A DNA stretch of 64,000 bases, taken from contig NZ_CP083388.1 of NCBI RefSeq assembly GCF_020042285.1, positions 1,514,001 through 1,578,000 on the forward strand, in the 5' to 3' direction. This document shows, piece after piece, positions 1 through 8,201 of this stretch (position 1 is its first letter; each line of letters opens with the position of its first letter). The position numbers and the translations under genes were made by a program. The notes beneath the pieces were generated by a model that had not been told where the DNA came from, ran no database searches, and was given only the letters and a program-made list of their open reading frames with translations. The DNA is from Ferruginibacter albus (GTDB lineage: Bacteria > Bacteroidota > Bacteroidia > Chitinophagales > Chitinophagaceae).

Positions 1-36
1 ACCCAACAATGATGAATAGTATAATCTTCGATTTAT

Positions 37-44
37 TACATTTG
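37..44 (+). promoter_or_regulatory. -7 promoter element, almost leaderless
   Basis: TACATTTG matches the Bacteroidota -7 consensus TAnnTTTG. Its last base is only 4 bases before the ATG at 49, so transcription would begin at or next to the start codon. No TTG lies at the expected -33 distance. Confidence 0.4.
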
Positions 45-48
45 GGAT

Positions 49-498
49 ATGAAAATAATATTATCCATCCTCGCAGGAACAATTATTTTGCTTTCTTGTT
101 CCAAAAGCAATTTTAATAGTCCTGCTTTAGGAACTATTACAACCAATGTTGATGGTGTGCCTGTTACATCATTTAATGGAACAGGAGTTTTTGGAGGATC
201 TATCACAACTGGATTTAATATTAGCTCCGATTTATTTTATATAAAAGGATTAAGCTCTGTCCCTACTACTAATGTCTCTTATCCTGTATTTATTACATAC
301 CTCCAAACACAAAATCAAGATACCACTATCTATAAAACAATAACTGATACTGCCAGTGCTGTATTTACATCAATAGATGGTAGTAGTGGAATAGTTAGGG
401 GAACATTTAGTGGTACAGTAGCAGATAGTTCAGCCATCCCTATAACTCATGTTATTACTAATGGGCAATTTTATTTAAAAGTAGAATTTACACCTTAA
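49..498 (+). CDS. small hypothetical lipoprotein
   Basis: This is a 149-residue exported protein of unknown function. The N-terminus is a short basic and hydrophobic signal ending in a lipobox, LLSC, with the lipidated cysteine at residue 17, so it is probably anchored to the periplasmic face or exposed on the surface. The mature part is rich in Ser, Thr, Gly and Asn with alternating hydrophobic residues, suggesting a beta-sandwich. The stretch GTFSGTVADSS near residues 122-132 resembles a motif common in small Bacteroidota lipoproteins. No catalytic motif is visible. It stands alone on the plus strand and converges on the DUF1398 gene with a 13-base gap. Confidence 0.75.
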   Translation: MKIILSILAGTIILLSCSKSNFNSPALGTITTNVDGVPVTSFNGTGVFGGSITTGFNISSDLFYIKGLSSVPTTNVSYPVFITYLQTQNQDTTIYKTITDTASAVFTSIDGSSGIVRGTFSGTVADSSAIPITHVITNGQFYLKVEFTP

Positions 499-511
499 CA
501 GAACAAGGTCT

Positions 512-922
512 TTAACGAATAGTTATCTTCAGGCAATCGTCTATCTCTTCTACCAAAATCTCATTACCTGCTTTATCATAATAAGTGCAGGTCATTTTAT
601 CTATTGAAACAGCCCATTTTTCAATTCCCAATTTGGCACAGATGCGGCAAAAAGCCGGATAATCGGTTTTCCCTTGCTGATGTTCTTTCAGGTCACTCTT
701 GAACTGTTCCGCATTGACTATTGCTGCAATTACCAAAGCATCATACCCGGCTGTTGAGGAGGTGTGGTGGTCATTGGCGCCGGAATAGTCCGTATGCCCA
801 TCTGTTACAAAGGTTTCATACCGGGTAACACCTAATTTCTTAATGTCTTGAATATATGCAGGGAAATCAGCCCCTGATCTTACTTTACTATGAGCTGCTT
901 TAATTTGTTCTACTGTAAACAT
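512..922 (-). CDS. DUF1398 (YbcV-like) family protein
   Basis: The 136-residue protein matches my memory of the DUF1398 family (E. coli YbcV type), from the opening MFTVEQIKAAH and the internal GVTRYETFVTDGHTDYSG block through to a C-terminal strand region with a single Cys-Thr-Tyr-Tyr patch. The function is unknown. Family members are small cytosolic proteins, often of horizontal or phage-associated origin. It is the last gene of a same-strand run that begins with the membrane protein at 2245 and the AraC regulator, 76 bases downstream of the latter. Co-transcription or regulation by that regulator is inferred, not shown. Confidence 0.75.
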   Translation of the reverse strand: MFTVEQIKAAHSKVRSGADFPAYIQDIKKLGVTRYETFVTDGHTDYSGANDHHTSSTAGYDALVIAAIVNAEQFKSDLKEHQQGKTDYPAFCRICAKLGIEKWAVSIDKMTCTYYDKAGNEILVEEIDDCLKITIR

Positions 923-998
923 TGTTTTTGATTTTTACTGTTTTGATACTGTAAAAGTAGAACCACGCAAAATGCTGTAATTGTAAAAAATCGTTTTC

Positions 999-1763
999 TT
1001 ACAAAAAACGCCTGAATGTTTCGGGAGTATCGCCGGTATATTGCTTAAAATCTTTAATGAAATGAGCCTGGTCAAAAAAGTTATTCTCGTAACAAATTTC
1101 AGTTAGGGATTTGATCTTATTCAGATCGTTTAGTACAGAATGAAAGCGGACGATAGAAGCAAATTTCTTGGGTGTTGTTCCTACTAATTTTCTAAACCTT
1201 TTTTCAAAAGGACTTTGGCTGATGAATAGCTTTTCATTCAGGTCTTTGATCTTTATTGCGCCTTTTGAATCATAAATAAGCTTAACGGCTTCTATAATAA
1301 GCTTATCGCTTTGAATATCTTTTAATTGAGATAAGAAGAATCGTTCGACCATATGGATGCGTTGACCATCTGTTTTAGCAAGCGCCAGTTTTTCTTCTGC
1401 TTCCTTTACTTTATTTTTATCGAAAATGTTCTCAAGCGAAACACTTTGATCAAACAGCTCGTTAACAGGCAAGGAAGAAAAATGAGTTAAACCAATTTCA
1501 GTGAAGTAAACCAACACCGTTCCGGTATCATTTGAATTTTTGAATATTTTAAGACTGTCTGAAATGCCGGTTATGCCCGATGCTGCCAGAACTGTTTCTT
1601 TGTCGTTAATAAGAGTTGCTAACCGCCCACGGTATTGAAAACCTATTACCAAATTGGTAGAAGGGAAAACCTTGTAACTATTTTCCACGTTGCTTTCAGA
1701 GATCGCAAAATATTTAATGTAAGGCTTTAAGATGTCTGTCGGTATGATCTTATTAAACTTCAT
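999..1763 (-). CDS. AraC-family transcriptional regulator
   Basis: A 254-residue protein. The N-terminal part (about 1-150) looks like a cupin-type sensing domain and begins FNKIIPTDILKPYIKYF. This is the DUF6597-like N-domain seen in many Bacteroidota AraC proteins. The C-terminal 100 residues carry two helix-turn-helix motifs: IKIKDLNEKLFISQSPFEK, then SLTEICYENNFFDQAHFIKDF followed by the signature GDTPETFRR. It should bind DNA as a cytosolic activator or repressor; the ligand is unknown. It lies 11 bases downstream of a small membrane protein and upstream of DUF1398, so those are candidate targets. Confidence 0.9.
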   Translation of the reverse strand: MKFNKIIPTDILKPYIKYFAISESNVENSYKVFPSTNLVIGFQYRGRLATLINDKETVLAASGITGISDSLKIFKNSNDTGTVLVYFTEIGLTHFSSLPVNELFDQSVSLENIFDKNKVKEAEEKLALAKTDGQRIHMVERFFLSQLKDIQSDKLIIEAVKLIYDSKGAIKIKDLNEKLFISQSPFEKRFRKLVGTTPKKFASIVRFHSVLNDLNKIKSLTEICYENNFFDQAHFIKDFKQYTGDTPETFRRFL

Positions 1764-1774
1764 TGTTGCTTTTG

Positions 1775-2245
1775 TTATTGTCCCTCTAATTCTCTTTCAA
1801 TATCATTTCTTAAACTATTAAAATAAACCGGGAAAAAGATACTGGTGTAGACCAATCCGGTTATTACCAGGAGAATGAATACAACAAGTCCTATAATAAA
1901 TGGAAATATGGTAAACTCGGAATTCAATAAAGAAAATAAGATAATGACTGCTGCTATAATACCGGCAGATTTGAATAACCTTGTTGATGTTGCCCGGAGG
2001 TAAACGCCAAATTCATCCTCTTCATCAACAATTGTAATTTGCCCTTGGGAAAAACCTGAAAATTTGTTGGAGAACTTATTTAATACAAAACGGAAAGTGT
2101 CGTTTGTGAAATCAATTGTATCGGCGTTTGATGAAATGTTGCTTACACTTTGTTCTTTCAGCGCTCTTTTATAAAGATTGATCAAGTCGCTTATTGTTGC
2201 GCCCGGGATTTGTTCTTTTATAAAATAGGTAGAAGCTTTGAACAT
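1775..2245 (-). CDS. two-helix hypothetical membrane protein
   Basis: I do not recognise this 156-residue protein. Residues 1-85 are polar, with a predicted helix (DLINLYKRALKEQ) followed by short strands and a basic patch. Residues about 93-145 form two adjacent hydrophobic helices separated by a short hydrophilic turn (LNSEFTIFP), and the tail is charged. The arrangement suggests a cytosolic domain anchored by a helical hairpin. It is the first gene of a minus-strand run, 11 bases upstream of the AraC gene. It may share that regulator's signal, but nothing in the sequence proves this. Confidence 0.7.
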   Translation of the reverse strand: MFKASTYFIKEQIPGATISDLINLYKRALKEQSVSNISSNADTIDFTNDTFRFVLNKFSNKFSGFSQGQITIVDEEDEFGVYLRATSTRLFKSAGIIAAVIILFSLLNSEFTIFPFIIGLVVFILLVITGLVYTSIFFPVYFNSLRNDIERELEGQ

Positions 2246-2336
2246 GGCGAAGGGTTATTTTACAAGGGAGCAATTAAACCAGCACCTGATAAAAGCAAAA
2301 GGCTAAATAGGAAAAGATATTTCATTGAAAGATATT

Positions 2337-2984
2337 TTATTTTTCAAGTAATTTTCTTTCCTGTTCAAAAACCTTGTTTGCTTCAAAATAGTAGGTTTTT
2401 GTTTTGCCGTCTTCTGTCACGTCCATTTTATCGCAGGTGTTTTTACCACCGCTGCTTATGCTTTGTTGCTGTAACCTGTCTCCCAACATGTTTAAGATAA
2501 AGTATTCCTCTTCAATTTGCGTAACGTGCCAGCCTGTTTCGCAGGTGTTGCCATCTCCACTGCGTGTAATAGAACGAAGCAATCCAAATTCAATGTCGTG
2601 GTATTTTTTTTGATTTATGGTATCCCCTAAAATTTTGTAGGTCTGTTGTAGATATTTGTGTGCAAACATGCTTGTATAGTCAATGCTTAACATAGATCTT
2701 GTTTCGTTAATAACATCCCGGTAATTCTTGCTTTTAATGGCGGTATACACTAGCTCTTTCAAACTATCATAAGCTGTTCCTTTTTGGCTGAACTGTTTGC
2801 TTTCTAAAAAGCTGTGCCTGAAATCGGTGTAGTCAATAGCAAGGTCTCCGTTTTCAAGCTGCTTTACATATTTCGAATACTTGTCGTCAAAAGTTGGGAC
2901 TTTGATTTTGATGTCCTGCCCAAAACTTAGGGTAGCTGTAGTGTGCAGGATAATTACCAGTAAAAGTGGTTTTAAATTTTTCAT
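2337..2984 (-). CDS. DUF4919-like secreted protein
   Basis: The 215-residue protein has a cleavable signal peptide (about 1-22, ending SFGQD). The mature part begins with a KVPTFDDKYSKYVKQLENGD segment, then DYTDFRHSFLESKQFSQKG, resembling the Bacteroidota DUF4919 family, in which a helical periplasmic protein has a conserved Tyr/Phe-Arg element. A Cys pair near residues 148 and 184 could form a disulfide. The function is unknown. It is separated from the flanking genes by about 90 and 50 bases and is likely transcribed alone. Confidence 0.65.
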   Translation of the reverse strand: MKNLKPLLLVIILHTTATLSFGQDIKIKVPTFDDKYSKYVKQLENGDLAIDYTDFRHSFLESKQFSQKGTAYDSLKELVYTAIKSKNYRDVINETRSMLSIDYTSMFAHKYLQQTYKILGDTINQKKYHDIEFGLLRSITRSGDGNTCETGWHVTQIEEEYFILNMLGDRLQQQSISSGGKNTCDKMDVTEDGKTKTYYFEANKVFEQERKLLEK

Positions 2985-3034
2985 TTTTTGTACGTGTTGT
3001 CTATGTTTGAATGGGGGCTAATATGAGCTATTCT

Positions 3035-3610
3035 TTAGCTATTACCATCTACCACATAATTCAATTCCGTTACTCCTGAAGTAAATGACCGGGTGTTCAA
3101 CAGCTTTAGTTTTGTTTTGTCTTTGATGCCGGCAAACAATGAAATGCCTTGTCCCAGGATGATCGGGTTGACAAATAGCCAGTAGCCGTCAATCAGGTTC
3201 AATTGCATTAATGAATGTGTTGCTGTGGGGCTACCAAAAAGAAGGATATCACCACCTGGCTGTTGTTTTATTTCATTTATCTGATCGGCAAGATTGTCGC
3301 TGATGATTTTTGTATTAGGCAGGCTTATAGCTTTCATTGATCTTGATAAAACAACCTTCTGAATTTTATTATACCACTGCGAATGTTCTATGTCGTGCTT
3401 GCTTGCATTTGGCTTATCTCCCGCGGTAGGCCAGTAATTTTCCATCATCTGGTAAGTAAGCCGCCCGTATAAAGCCGTATCGCCCTGGCTTATCCGCTTA
3501 CCTATATGATCAAAGAGCTCTTCATCCACTTTGATCCAGTTCATTTCTCCGTTTGGTCCTGCTACAAAGCCGTCAAGCGATATGTGCATAAAGGAAAATA
3601 TTTTTCTCAT
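3035..3610 (-). CDS. RibD C-terminal/DHFR-like reductase family protein (first of two)
   Basis: The 191-residue protein belongs to the dihydrofolate-reductase-like RibD C-terminal family (YwjB/YyaP type). Diagnostic features are SLDGFVAGPNGEMNW near the start, TALYGRLTYQMMENYW in the middle, and a nucleotide-binding GGDILLFGSPTATHSLMQLNLID block near 125-150. Members bind NADPH in the cytosol and reduce unknown or xenobiotic substrates; a true riboflavin-pathway role is unlikely without a deaminase domain. A paralogue follows at 3695 on the same strand. The alternative start at Met8 (MHISLDGF) would still leave the domain complete. Confidence 0.85.
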   Translation of the reverse strand: MRKIFSFMHISLDGFVAGPNGEMNWIKVDEELFDHIGKRISQGDTALYGRLTYQMMENYWPTAGDKPNASKHDIEHSQWYNKIQKVVLSRSMKAISLPNTKIISDNLADQINEIKQQPGGDILLFGSPTATHSLMQLNLIDGYWLFVNPIILGQGISLFAGIKDKTKLKLLNTRSFTSGVTELNYVVDGNS

Positions 3611-3694
3611 GTGATTGTGTTTTTATTGTTGTTTATTGATTGTTGCTACGTTTTGTCTTCTTACAAAAAATAGTATTGTTAAAACGCTAAGATC

Positions 3695-4249
3695 TTACCT
3701 TTTACCTGCTGCTTCATAATAAAGAACTATTGCACCCGAACCAAAGGTTTTTGTTTTTAAAAGTGTAAGTAATTTTTTACCGGTTATATTTTTAAATAAA
3801 GTTAATCCATTTCCTAAAATAACCGGGTGAATACAAAGCTGGTATTCCTCTATTAAGTCTAACTCCGTCATAGCTGCAATTAAACCGGGACTGCCAATTA
3901 AAATGTCTTTACTTTCTTTTTGCTGCAGTTCTAAAACTTCTTCTTTAATATCCTTGGTTGCCAGTCTTGCAGTTTCCCAATCAAGGCTTTTGATTGTATG
4001 TGAAAAAACAACTTTGGGTATTTTGTCGATTGTTCCGGCAAAGTCGTCCAGTGCTTTATTACCTGTTGGATCTTTTACTATCGTTTGCCAATATTGCATA
4101 AGCTGGTAAGTAACCCTTCCATATAGAAGAGCACCAGCGTTGCTTATCAGTTCGCTGTAATGTTCATGCAACTCATCATCAGCAATTCCTGCAGTATGAT
4201 CGCAAAAACCATCGAGTGTCATGTTGATTGCGGCAATTATTTTTCCCAT
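3695..4249 (-). CDS. RibD C-terminal/DHFR-like reductase family protein (second of two)
   Basis: A 184-residue paralogue of the neighbouring reductase. It shows MTLDGFCDH at the N-terminus, LLYGRVTYQLMQYW in the middle and a DILIGSPGLIAAMTELDLIEEYQLCIHP cofactor/substrate block. The frame is open to 4279, but the ATG at 4249 (MGKIIAAINMTLDGF) places the conserved motif at the usual distance from the N-terminus. The extra ten residues of the longer version look non-conserved, so I chose 4249. The two paralogues lie in tandem 84 bases apart and probably arose by duplication followed by strong divergence. Substrates are unknown. Confidence 0.82.
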   Translation of the reverse strand: MGKIIAAINMTLDGFCDHTAGIADDELHEHYSELISNAGALLYGRVTYQLMQYWQTIVKDPTGNKALDDFAGTIDKIPKVVFSHTIKSLDWETARLATKDIKEEVLELQQKESKDILIGSPGLIAAMTELDLIEEYQLCIHPVILGNGLTLFKNITGKKLLTLLKTKTFGSGAIVLYYEAAGKR

Positions 4250-4317
4250 AGTTTTAATGTTTAGTGGTTTGAAGTGCAATGTTAGTGAGAACAGGAATCA
4301 AGGTTGGGAGGCTTTTG

Positions 4318-4683
4318 TTATTTTAAAAGATGTTTATTATTATGACAAGGTTTACAGATCGAGACAAGCCATTCGATTGGTTCTTTCCCAATATTCTTTG
4401 CATATTTCTTGTGATGGACTTGAGTAGCACGTTCACCACAATATACACAACGCCAATTGTCTCGTTTAAGCACTATATAACGCTTCCGTTTCCATGCATC
4501 TGACTTAAGATATACCTCTCTATAATAGTCTCGGCGACTTTTAAATTGTCGCATTAATGTGTCTGATAGAAATTCATTGTCTTTGTTATAGTTGGAATGA
4601 CGTTTTTGATTCATTCCGCCTTTAGCAAGATTTACTATCGAGACAATTACTGCAAGAATTACTAAAAGTAAAATTGCAATCAT
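4318..4683 (-). CDS. membrane-anchored HNH endonuclease-like protein
   Basis: The 121-residue protein starts with one clear hydrophobic helix (residues about 2-19) and a basic flank, then a linker, then a compact HNH/McrA-type domain in the last 60 residues. Visible ligands are CVYC, VHHKKY with the catalytic-type His pair, and CKPCHNNKH. The metal-binding cysteine pairs and the final N-x3-H are intact, so the domain looks functional. HNH domains of this form nick DNA or RNA. The N-terminal anchor is unusual. No methyltransferase, toxin/immunity or phage gene is adjacent, so its role is open. Confidence 0.8.
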   Translation of the reverse strand: MIAILLLVILAVIVSIVNLAKGGMNQKRHSNYNKDNEFLSDTLMRQFKSRRDYYREVYLKSDAWKRKRYIVLKRDNWRCVYCGERATQVHHKKYAKNIGKEPIEWLVSICKPCHNNKHLLK

Positions 4684-4860
4684 TAGCTTTTTAGTTTGTT
4701 ATATTTTTTTCCTCTTTTAAGAGAATGACACTAAATACACGGCTTTTTATTGACGTAATTCTATTGAATAATCCTAATATAATACGATTTATGCAATCGT
4801 CATAATTTCAAACAAACTGGATAGAAGTATACTGTAGAAGTTAGCTCTAACAAATCAGAA

Positions 4861-4884
4861 GTTGTTGGTCAGACGACCAACAAC
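4861..4884 (-). terminator. hairpin downstream of the hypothetical gene at 4900
   Basis: GTTGTTGGTC and GACCAACAAC form a 10-bp perfect stem with a 4-base loop. It lies 16 bases past the stop of the minus-strand gene ending at 4900. On the minus strand it is followed by a weakly T-rich stretch, so it may be an intrinsic terminator. Confidence 0.5.
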
Positions 4885-4899
4885 GGCGGAGAAATAATC

Positions 4900-5487
4900 C
4901 TAATCAGTTTTGTCGCCCGGCTTAATAAATTTATGAATCACTTTATTTATGTCTGCCATTTTTGTGATTTGCGATTTCACTCTTTCTTCAAGGTTAGAAA
5001 AAGTTTCATTTCCATTTAAAACTTTTGAGGTGTATTCAAAGGGATATAATGATAACATCGTTCCTTCTTTATCATACTTTAATGTCATTGATCTTAATGG
5101 GAATTCCGGATTCTTATCCTTAAATAATTTGAAGGAATAATTTTCAATCAAATAGGCACTAAAAGCATATGCTAAAAACATCGCTGCTTGAGCTTCCTCA
5201 AGTCGAAATGCTTTGCAATAGAGTATAAAACCAAATCCATCCTGATCGAGCTGGTCTAAATTTATTGGATGATTGATCGGGTCTTCGATCTTTTTTATGA
5301 TTTTATTATCAATGAAATAGCTTTCAATCATTTTAAGGCAACCTTCTACCATTTTAGGGTCTATATTTTCTTCTTCATATCGGTTGTCAAAGTGAGCATT
5401 GGTATATATTCCCCTAACATTGATTTTTTCTTTTTCGGGTTCTACAACTTTTTTCTTTGAGCCAAATAATTTTTTTAAGAAACTCAT
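4900..5487 (-). CDS. hypothetical cytosolic protein
   Basis: I do not recognise this 195-residue protein. It opens with MSFLKKLFGSKKK, a basic amphipathic N-terminus seen in small cytosolic proteins that touch membranes, then a Glu/Lys-rich linker. Residues about 40-150 are mixed alpha/beta, with the helix-rich segment FGFILYCKAFRLEEAQAAMFLAYAFSAYLIENY. There is no signal peptide and no obvious catalytic motif. It is flanked by intergenic gaps of over 180 bases, ends before a hairpin at 4861-4884, and is likely monocistronic. Confidence 0.65.
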   Translation of the reverse strand: MSFLKKLFGSKKKVVEPEKEKINVRGIYTNAHFDNRYEEENIDPKMVEGCLKMIESYFIDNKIIKKIEDPINHPINLDQLDQDGFGFILYCKAFRLEEAQAAMFLAYAFSAYLIENYSFKLFKDKNPEFPLRSMTLKYDKEGTMLSLYPFEYTSKVLNGNETFSNLEERVKSQITKMADINKVIHKFIKPGDKTD

Positions 5488-5670
5488 AATAATTGATTTC
5501 GTTTTAATCTATTCAATAAAGATGCAATACTTTATACTGACAGCGAGTTACTACTATTTATTTTTTTATAACCTTTGGGTTAGTATCACACAAAACAAAA
5601 TTCTGCACATATGTCGTGCAAAAAGTCTAACAATGATAAATAGAAAATAAAAGATTGCAAAACCAAAACC

Positions 5671-6444
5671 TTACTTATAAATCTTCGAAGCAGTACTCTC
5701 TGTAATACTTTTAGGAGCTAACCAGGCAAGAAAAGCAGCGAGCTTATTTACAAAGCCTGTTACCACTTCTCTTTTGCGGGCAAACATGGCTTTAACTGCA
5801 GCAACGGCAACTTGCTGTGGAGGTACATGAAATTTTTCGGCAGCTTTAGCCGCTTTTTCGGTGAGCTGAGCACGGTTGGGAAAATCGGTATCGGTAGGAC
5901 CGGGGCTTACACAGGTAACAGAAACAGAACTTCCTTTTAACTCGTGCGATAGACCGCGGCTGAAATACAATACAAACACTTTAGTAGCAGCATACAAACT
6001 TAAATAAGGCACGGCTTGATATGCAGCAGAGCTGGCTATGTTTAAAATATATGCTTTAGGCTGTTGCTTTAACATCGGCAAAAAAGTATGACACATCTGC
6101 GTAGTAGTGATCATATTCAATTGCAACATGTTGGTGTTGGATTGCAGGGTATGACTTTCAAATAAGCCGCTTAAACCATAGCCTGCATTGTTCACCAATA
6201 TATGTATCGTGTATTTTTTTGCCTTGCACCAATCCAGCACAAAGGATGCTGCATGTGGTAAGGAAAGGTCGGTAGCTAAATAATCAACCTCAACGCCGTA
6301 ATTTCTTTTTATTTCGGTGGTAGTTATCTGCAGCTCAGCTTCTGTACGGGCAACCAGTAAGATGTTGATCTTCTTCTTTGCCAGTTCAATAGCAATTGCT
6401 TTTCCAATTCCTTTACTTCCGCCTGTGATAAGTGCGTAACTCAT
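5671..6444 (-). CDS. short-chain dehydrogenase/reductase
   Basis: A 257-residue classical SDR. The Rossmann glycine motif GGSKGIG is at residues 8-14, NNAG at 85-88 and the catalytic triad Ser138, Tyr151, Lys155 is in place (YAATK). The length matches the family, and the acidic/basic pattern after strand 2 (VARTEAEL) suggests NADP(H). The substrate is unknown. It lies 15 bases downstream of a PhyH-type dioxygenase on the same strand, so both are probably co-transcribed and may act on one lipid or isoprenoid-like substrate; that link is inferred from position only. Confidence 0.92.
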   Translation of the reverse strand: MSYALITGGSKGIGKAIAIELAKKKINILLVARTEAELQITTTEIKRNYGVEVDYLATDLSLPHAASFVLDWCKAKKYTIHILVNNAGYGLSGLFESHTLQSNTNMLQLNMITTTQMCHTFLPMLKQQPKAYILNIASSAAYQAVPYLSLYAATKVFVLYFSRGLSHELKGSSVSVTCVSPGPTDTDFPNRAQLTEKAAKAAEKFHVPPQQVAVAAVKAMFARKREVVTGFVNKLAAFLAWLAPKSITESTASKIYK

Positions 6445-6459
6445 AAAAGGCGAGAAGGA

Positions 6460-7275
6460 TTAGTTTTGAATTTTGCTTGCCAATTTGTGATAGAAAGGAG
6501 TCTTGCTGTTTTCGTGCTTTGGTCTGAATTTACCTGTTACTACAGGCACATACATTACACGTCTGCGGCTTCTTTCGCCAAAATGCGGAGATTGTTGTGC
6601 ACGGTGCCACATACGTCCATCGTGTACAGTAAGGTCGCCGGCTTCAATATCCAATCCTACTTCTTTAGGATCAGGATTGTTATCAACGAAGTATTTTTTA
6701 CCAAACATCAGTTTTAAGAAACCTTGTTTGTGTGTGCCGGGCAATACTCTTAATCCGCCTTCTTCGTAAGAGCAATCATCTAAGTGAATACCTACGTTCA
6801 GCATCGGCATAATCTTTTGACCAAGGAACAAGTCTCTTGGGCTATCGGTATGCCATCCCATTTGGGTGAATTTGCTGTTGGGAGTGCGTATGTAAGAGTT
6901 AAGAATTAAGCCGTCTTTTTCTTCCTGTGCAATACGACCTTCGTAAGGAGTTAAGAATTGCGTTACCAATTGTAAACGAGGGTTCTCTAACAATTCTTTT
7001 AAAGGAGTGCTGTATTTGTTTAAAAAACAAAAGCGCTGGATCATTTTGTTCCCGCTTTCATCTTTACCGAATTTTAAAGGAATACCGTTTATTTTCTCCA
7101 CACCTTCTGCCAACCATTCCTTTTCTATACGACTGATCTCGCTTAAATAAAGCGAAACCGTTTCTTTCGGTAAAAAATTCTTAAAATGTATAAAACCATT
7201 TTCACTAAAAAATTTCAATTGCTCCTCTGTCAGCACATCTGCTAGTCTAAATGGTTCTTTGGTCAGTTTACTCAT
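6460..7275 (-). CDS. phytanoyl-CoA dioxygenase (PhyH) family protein
   Basis: The 271-residue protein is a non-haem Fe(II)/2-oxoglutarate dioxygenase of the PhyH type. The facial triad is visible as WHTDSP (His142, Asp144) and MWHRAQ (His224), with a downstream Arg cluster (GERSRRR, about 234-239) that would hold 2-oxoglutarate. Family members hydroxylate lipids or small metabolites in the cytosol; the substrate here is not predictable. It heads a two-gene unit with the SDR at 5671. A -7 box on the minus strand at 7321-7328 supports the start at 7275. Confidence 0.9.
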   Translation of the reverse strand: MSKLTKEPFRLADVLTEEQLKFFSENGFIHFKNFLPKETVSLYLSEISRIEKEWLAEGVEKINGIPLKFGKDESGNKMIQRFCFLNKYSTPLKELLENPRLQLVTQFLTPYEGRIAQEEKDGLILNSYIRTPNSKFTQMGWHTDSPRDLFLGQKIMPMLNVGIHLDDCSYEEGGLRVLPGTHKQGFLKLMFGKKYFVDNNPDPKEVGLDIEAGDLTVHDGRMWHRAQQSPHFGERSRRRVMYVPVVTGKFRPKHENSKTPFYHKLASKIQN

Positions 7276-7320
7276 ACCTGTTTTTTTTGCCGTCGAAAGA
7301 TAACTTTAAAATAACGCCCG

Positions 7321-7328
7321 CAAATTTA
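7321..7328 (-). promoter_or_regulatory. -7 promoter element of the PhyH-SDR pair
   Basis: On the minus strand this reads TAAATTTG, a perfect TAnnTTTG box, 46 bases upstream of the PhyH ATG. No clear TTG is seen at -33. Confidence 0.5.
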
Positions 7329-7363
7329 ATCTTTCGTAGCAACTTTTAAAGTAAAACTTTGGG

Positions 7364-8041
7364 TTAATAATGGTTAATTGAATTATTTGGGCTCGAAAAT
7401 ATCCATTTTTTACTAATTATTAATGAAAGAAATGCAAAAAATGGCGCTGCGATTACATCAATGGTATAGTGTACATGCTGTATGAGCACTAAAATTCCCA
7501 CCAGTAGGGCAGTTCCAAGCGAAAAATATTTATCCAGCCGTTGTTGAAAACTTAAACAAAATAAGAAAAGTGTGGATGTGTGCCCCGAAAAGAACAGGTC
7601 TTTGGTTATAAATTTTTTGCCATATAACATATTGCTAATGGGGTCGATCAAAGGAATTAGTCCTTTTGGCGCATCCAATGGCACAAAATACAAGGTTAAA
7701 TACCTCAATATGCAAAGCACACAGTAGGCATTTACAAAAGTCAAGAAAAATAACGGTTGTTTTACTGCCCTGATAATTGCCAGCAGGGTAGTGCTCCAGA
7801 TAAACAGGAATATAGGAACAGATACGTCTGTAGGAGGGATAGCATTTAAAACCACATCGTTTAACGTAGCACCGGATCTTCTTTCCAGGTATTGAAAAAA
7901 GGCTGGGTAGCCTGAAAAAAGGATCGTCAGCAAAAGAACACTGATGAGTATTTTTTTGCGGAATAATTTATCCTGCCATGCTGTTGCCCAACAATAATTG
8001 GGCTTTATTGCAATTGAATTCATTCCTGATGTATAAAACAA
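7364..8041 (-). CDS. PAP2/sphingomyelin-synthase-like membrane phosphatase
   Basis: A 225-residue integral membrane protein with about six hydrophobic segments. The catalytic signature of PAP2-like and sphingomyelin-synthase-like phosphotransferases is present: SGHTSTLFLF (Ser152-Gly153-His154) and HYTIDV (His191, Asp195), both near membrane interfaces. The usual N-terminal KxxxxxxRP motif of classical PAP2 is missing, which fits the PAP2_C branch. It probably transfers or removes phosphate from a lipid head group or undecaprenyl carrier. It is transcribed alone, between PhyH and the OstA-like gene. Confidence 0.8.
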   Translation of the reverse strand: MFYTSGMNSIAIKPNYCWATAWQDKLFRKKILISVLLLTILFSGYPAFFQYLERRSGATLNDVVLNAIPPTDVSVPIFLFIWSTTLLAIIRAVKQPLFFLTFVNAYCVLCILRYLTLYFVPLDAPKGLIPLIDPISNMLYGKKFITKDLFFSGHTSTLFLFCLSFQQRLDKYFSLGTALLVGILVLIQHVHYTIDVIAAPFFAFLSLIISKKWIFSSPNNSINHY

Positions 8042-8068
8042 GCCATTTTAATAGCAAATAGCAAGCCG

Positions 8069-8076
8069 CAAAAATA
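8069..8076 (-). promoter_or_regulatory. -7 promoter element of the PAP2-like gene
   Basis: The minus strand reads TATTTTTG, matching TAnnTTTG, 28 bases upstream of the start at 8041. The expected -33 TTG is not evident. Confidence 0.45.
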
Positions 8077-8201
8077 AGGATTATTAGGCTGCAAAGCGTT
8101 AACAGTGAGTTACTCTATGGAGTATATCCTCTTAAATTTAAGGTTTTTTTACCCCCGCAGTCTATGGGTCTTTGGAAACTCTCTTTAAATGGATTCGAGT
8201 T

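Noticed and set aside
4318..4683. Restriction or anti-phage system around the HNH gene
   Set aside because: No methyltransferase, helicase, toxin or other defence gene is adjacent.
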